Of a stretch of DNA of 64,000 nt, positions 61,346-64,000 are shown piece by piece. The stretch's first letter is position 1; each line of letters starts with the position of its first letter. The translations under genes and the position numbers were made by a program. The notes beneath the pieces are model-generated. The model was not told the origin of the DNA, did not search any database, and was given only the letters and a program-made list of their open reading frames with translations. Origin of the DNA: Planctomycetota bacterium (lineage in GTDB: Bacteria > Planctomycetota > UBA1135 > GCA-002686595); the NCBI GenBank assembly GCA_029259595.1, contig JAJDEW010000058.1:1-64000 (forward strand), given 5' to 3'.

Positions 61346-63400
61346 ATGAGCATTCCCATCTCGATGTTGGCCCTCTTGGCCGTGACGGCAGGCGGATATC
61401 TCGTCTTCAAGCTCCTCCGGGGCATCTTCTGGCTGCTCGGCAAGCTGTTCTGCGGCATCGGCCTCTTCCTGGGTCACGTCCTCGGCCTCGTCAAGAACAT
61501 CCTCAGGGACACGGTGCACTGTGCGGGAGCCCTGGTCACGGGCATCGCCATCGCCCCGCTGGCGCTCGGCAACCTCCTGATCGCTCGCCCCTCCCAGGCG
61601 GGCTACTACGGACGTGCCGCGGAGGACGAGCTGATCAACGCCTTGCTGTCGGTGTATCGCGTCGTGCTCGGACACCCGCTGCGATTCCTGGGCTTGCGAG
61701 CGCTCGTCGACGGGCTCGAGCGACGCCTGCCCGACCTGGTCGACCGTGCGCCCCGCGTCGCGAAGAAGGGTGGCGGGGACGCGGAGCACTTCCCGGGCTA
61801 CACAATCGTGCGTGGCCTGCCCGAGGGTGGCTCGGGAGCGCGGCTCTTCGTCGCCCGTCCTCGCCCCGAGAAGGCCTCACAGCTGCGGGAGACCGGACGC
61901 TTCGTTCCGGCCGAGGTCGTCATCAAGGCCTTCGCCATCGAGCGCGGCTCGACGTTGCCCCAGATCGTTCGGGAGTCCCGCGCCCTGGAAGCCGCGCGCA
62001 AGCTGGGGCTCGTCCTGGAGCACCATCTGAGCGAAGACCGCTTCCATTACGTGATGCCGTATGTCCGCGGTGAGGAGCTGGACGCGACGATCCAGCGCTT
62101 GCACGCCCAGTCCGGTCCGGCGGGATTGTCGGACGCCGCGCTGGCGAGCGGCCTGTCGTACGGCCAGGACATCCTCTACAACCTCGAGCGGTTCCACCTC
62201 GGTGGCCTCTGGCACAAGGACATCAAGCCCGCCAACTTGATCATCAGCGAGGAGCGCGCCTACCTCGTGGACTTCGGACTCGTGACGCCGCTCCAGTCGG
62301 CCATGACGCTCACGACGCACGGAACCGAGTACTACCGCGATCCCGAGATGGTCCGCCAGGCCCTGCAGGGCGTGAAGGTCCACGAGATCGACGGGGTCAA
62401 GTTCGACCTCTACAGCGCGGGCGCGGTCCTGTACTCGATCATCGAGAACTCCTTCCCCGCCCACGGCAGCCTCTCGCGTGTCACGAAGCGCTGCCCCGAG
62501 GCCCTCGAGTGGATCGTGCGTCGTTCCATGGCCGACATCGGTCAGCGCTACGCCTCCGCCCGTGAGATGCGCAACGACCTCGCGACTTTGGCTGCGAGCC
62601 CGGATCCGTTCGCTGTGCGGCCGGCCGATCTCCCCTCCTTCCACGGTCGCGGTATGGCGGCTGCGGCCACCGTGGCTGCACCGCCCCCGCCGTCGCCGGC
62701 CTGGAGTCCGTCGCTGGGCGCCGAGGAGCCCGCACAACCGACGCGTGAGCCGCACGTCCGCCGCCGCCGCCGTCGCCGTGGCCTGGCCGCGGTCCTGGCG
62801 CTCATCGTGTCCCTGGTGTTGCTCGATGCCACGCTCGAGACCGACAACCGGCATCGCAACGCCTACGTTCACTCGGCGCAAGGCACCCCCGCTCAGCGAT
62901 CGGTGGCGTTCGCGGAGGAGTTCCTCGAGGAAGCCAAGGCCAGTCCGCTCTTCACGGACGACGGGAGTTGGGACCCCTACCTCGACCCGCGCCTGTCGAC
63001 GAAGTCCGAGGACGATCGCACGGGCCTGGAACGCGTGCTGGTCCTCGATGACCTGGGCAACCCCGGCACGTCACCGCTTCTCGGCTCGCTCTTCTCGACG
63101 CTCGAGGCGCGAGGCTACGAGGTGCTGGGCAGCTTCTCGGACTCCCTCGACGACGCAGCGGGACTGCAGCTGATCGCGGGTGCCAAGAAGACGGTAGGCC
63201 TGAGCGACCCGAACGACGTCGAAGCCGTCCGCCGGCTCCAGTCCTACCTCGACGGATGTGACGACCTCGATGCCATCGTCTGGATCTCGCAACAGGACGA
63301 CGAAACGCACGTACTGCGCTGCCTCATCCAGAGCTTCCTCGGCGAGAACGCCGCAGAGATTCGGCTCGACAACATCCTCGCCGGGGGCTCGGACGTTTAG
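61346..63400 (+). CDS. Transmembrane Ser/Thr protein kinase
   Basis: A 684-residue Hanks-type kinase. Hydrophobic segments at about 5-48 and 58-80 precede the kinase domain (about 150-420): ATP Lys K194 in EVVIKAF, helix-C Glu E210, catalytic loop HKDIKPANLI (D292, N297; Lys replaces the usual Arg of HRD), and DFG at 309-311. A Pro/Ala-rich linker and an Arg-rich stop-transfer (about 471-478) lead to a membrane helix (GLAAVLALIVSLVLLDATL) and about 185 residues outside, which may sense a signal. The segment FAEEFLEEAKASPLF...LERVLVLDDLGN may resemble lipoprotein-like sensor folds, but I could not assign it. The likely partner is the sigma factor encoded 26 bp upstream. The stop codon lies on the first bases of repeat copy C. 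Confidence 0.92.
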   Translation: MSIPISMLALLAVTAGGYLVFKLLRGIFWLLGKLFCGIGLFLGHVLGLVKNILRDTVHCAGALVTGIAIAPLALGNLLIARPSQAGYYGRAAEDELINALLSVYRVVLGHPLRFLGLRALVDGLERRLPDLVDRAPRVAKKGGGDAEHFPGYTIVRGLPEGGSGARLFVARPRPEKASQLRETGRFVPAEVVIKAFAIERGSTLPQIVRESRALEAARKLGLVLEHHLSEDRFHYVMPYVRGEELDATIQRLHAQSGPAGLSDAALASGLSYGQDILYNLERFHLGGLWHKDIKPANLIISEERAYLVDFGLVTPLQSAMTLTTHGTEYYRDPEMVRQALQGVKVHEIDGVKFDLYSAGAVLYSIIENSFPAHGSLSRVTKRCPEALEWIVRRSMADIGQRYASAREMRNDLATLAASPDPFAVRPADLPSFHGRGMAAAATVAAPPPPSPAWSPSLGAEEPAQPTREPHVRRRRRRRGLAAVLALIVSLVLLDATLETDNRHRNAYVHSAQGTPAQRSVAFAEEFLEEAKASPLFTDDGSWDPYLDPRLSTKSEDDRTGLERVLVLDDLGNPGTSPLLGSLFSTLEARGYEVLGSFSDSLDDAAGLQLIAGAKKTVGLSDPNDVEAVRRLQSYLDGCDDLDAIVWISQQDDETHVLRCLIQSFLGENAAEIRLDNILAGGSDV

Positions 63401-63533
63401 GAGTCCGTCGATCGGATGCCAGGGCGTCGGCATCCGCTTTGGTGAGGCGAGCAGGCGAATCCATGGATTCGGCGTGTGCCGGGCATTCCGGACGCGGGCA
63501 GCGCGCCGGATGACTGTTTCAGTGGGCAGCTAG
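63397..63533 (+). repeat. Dispersed structured repeat, copy C
   Basis: About 137 bp. It begins at TTAG, whose TAG is the kinase stop codon, and ends at CTAG (63530-63533), 3 bp before the stop of the convergent gene. Internal features: GGATGCCAGGGCGTCGGCATCC (7-bp stem), the perfect palindrome CGAATCCATGGATTCG, and TCCGGACGCG...CGCGCCGGA. It resembles copy D most in the right half (CAGCGCGCCGGATGACT). Confidence 0.8.
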
Positions 63534-63536
63534 CCT

Positions 63537-64000
63537 TCAGAACGTCCCGAAGGTGACGTCGAGCGCGTTCAGGAACTCGATCGCACCGCTGCCGATCGTG
63601 AAGGAAGCAGCCTGCGTCGCGAACGTGAAGCCCACGAGGACGCACTGGTTGGGGACATCGATCGCATGCTCGCCGAAGCCCGAGTCGAGGATCACGGGGG
63701 GTGCGATCAAGAGTTCGCCGAAGGGCAGGAAGATACCGGACGTCGCGCCGGTCAGGCTGACGGCGACGAAGCTCACGTGTCCGCCCGTGCCGGAGAGGTC
63801 GACCGCGGTCTCCCACGTTCCTCCCACGATGCCCGGCGAAACCTGGGTATAGGCGAGGAGGTTCGCTCCCGAGCCGTTGCGTACCGAAGCGACGGCCTGG
63901 GACGAGCAACCGACGATCCGCATCGCGGGAGGCGGAACGCTCGGAAGTTCCCAGAGGTAGTCGAACTCGGAGACGTAGAGGCTCCAGCCGGTCGTGCTGC
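63537..64000 (-). CDS. C-terminal part of an exported-type protein, cut by the window edge
   Basis: The last 154 or so codons of a gene whose start lies beyond 64000. The frame is open up to the edge (STTGWSLYVSEFDYLWELPS...), so the ATG at 63923 is internal. The visible part is beta-rich with small residues (GTWETAVDLSGTGGHVSFVAVSLTG, VLVGFTFATQAASFTIG) and reads like the C-terminal beta-sandwich found at the ends of secreted proteins in this type of genome. No family was assigned. Confidence 0.7.
   Translation of the reverse strand, partial: STTGWSLYVSEFDYLWELPSVPPPAMRIVGCSSQAVASVRNGSGANLLAYTQVSPGIVGGTWETAVDLSGTGGHVSFVAVSLTGATSGIFLPFGELLIAPPVILDSGFGEHAIDVPNQCVLVGFTFATQAASFTIGSGAIEFLNALDVTFGTF

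Overview
The window is a GC-rich chromosomal segment from what looks like a member of the Planctomycetota. This placement is inferred from gene content and not proven. The indicators are many exported proteins and lipoproteins carrying FG-GAP/VCBS propellers, parallel beta-helices and carboxypeptidase-regulatory-like beta-sandwiches, a type I sulfatase with a formylglycine-generating enzyme, a Tat-exported Gfo/Idh/MocA oxidoreductase, and an ECF-type sigma factor paired with a transmembrane Ser/Thr kinase. No rRNA, tRNA or CRISPR array was seen.

Layout. Positions 1-2640 hold an unrecognised 253-residue protein. A complete IS1380-family element sits exactly at its stop codon, between the gene and its terminator. 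Positions 2657-9715 hold prmA, a secreted thioredoxin/TPR/toroid protein, two small lipoproteins, a DinB-like protein and an M1-type metallopeptidase. Positions 10883-16890 are a tightly overlapping five-gene operon: ABC ATPase, ABC permease, PDZ lipoprotein and two secreted FG-GAP propellers. An AbgT-type transporter and a 1-Cys peroxiredoxin follow, converging on a perfect hairpin. Positions 19370-25641 hold an efflux system in which the RND pump and a TolC-like outer-membrane lipoprotein are one continuous reading frame, preceded by its membrane-fusion protein.

Positions 26035-37941 hold a large beta-helix lipoprotein, an MFS transporter, a DUF885 peptidase and a coupled operon of an enolase-superfamily enzyme, an Old-Yellow-Enzyme-like protein, an Nramp-fold transporter and a DUF993 protein. 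This looks like an uncharacterised catabolic pathway. Positions 37957-49656 carry the formylglycine-generating enzyme, a large membrane-anchored beta-sandwich protein, a two-component system, the Gfo/Idh oxidoreductase overlapping a sulfatase, and an FG-GAP protein. Positions 49712-56375 contain a beta-helix protein, three PLP fold-type II dehydratases, a DUF2959 lipoprotein and an ornithine-cyclodeaminase/mu-crystallin homologue. Dehydratase plus OCD-like imine reductase is a known partnership in hydroxyectoine and beta-hydroxyaspartate metabolism. Positions 56380-64000 hold a SNF2-family ATPase with a predicted N-terminal membrane anchor, a coiled-coil membrane protein, the sigma factor-kinase pair and the 3' part of a gene running off the window.

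The main non-coding signal is a dispersed 140-170 bp structured repeat present four times (29070, 39014 reverse, 60341 and 63397). The best copy has inverted ends and flanking CTAG, like a non-autonomous transposon. Two copies sit a few tens of bases upstream of start codons, one abuts the start codon of the formylglycine-generating enzyme, and one begins on the stop codon of the kinase. Two copies bracket the sigma factor-kinase pair as direct repeats.
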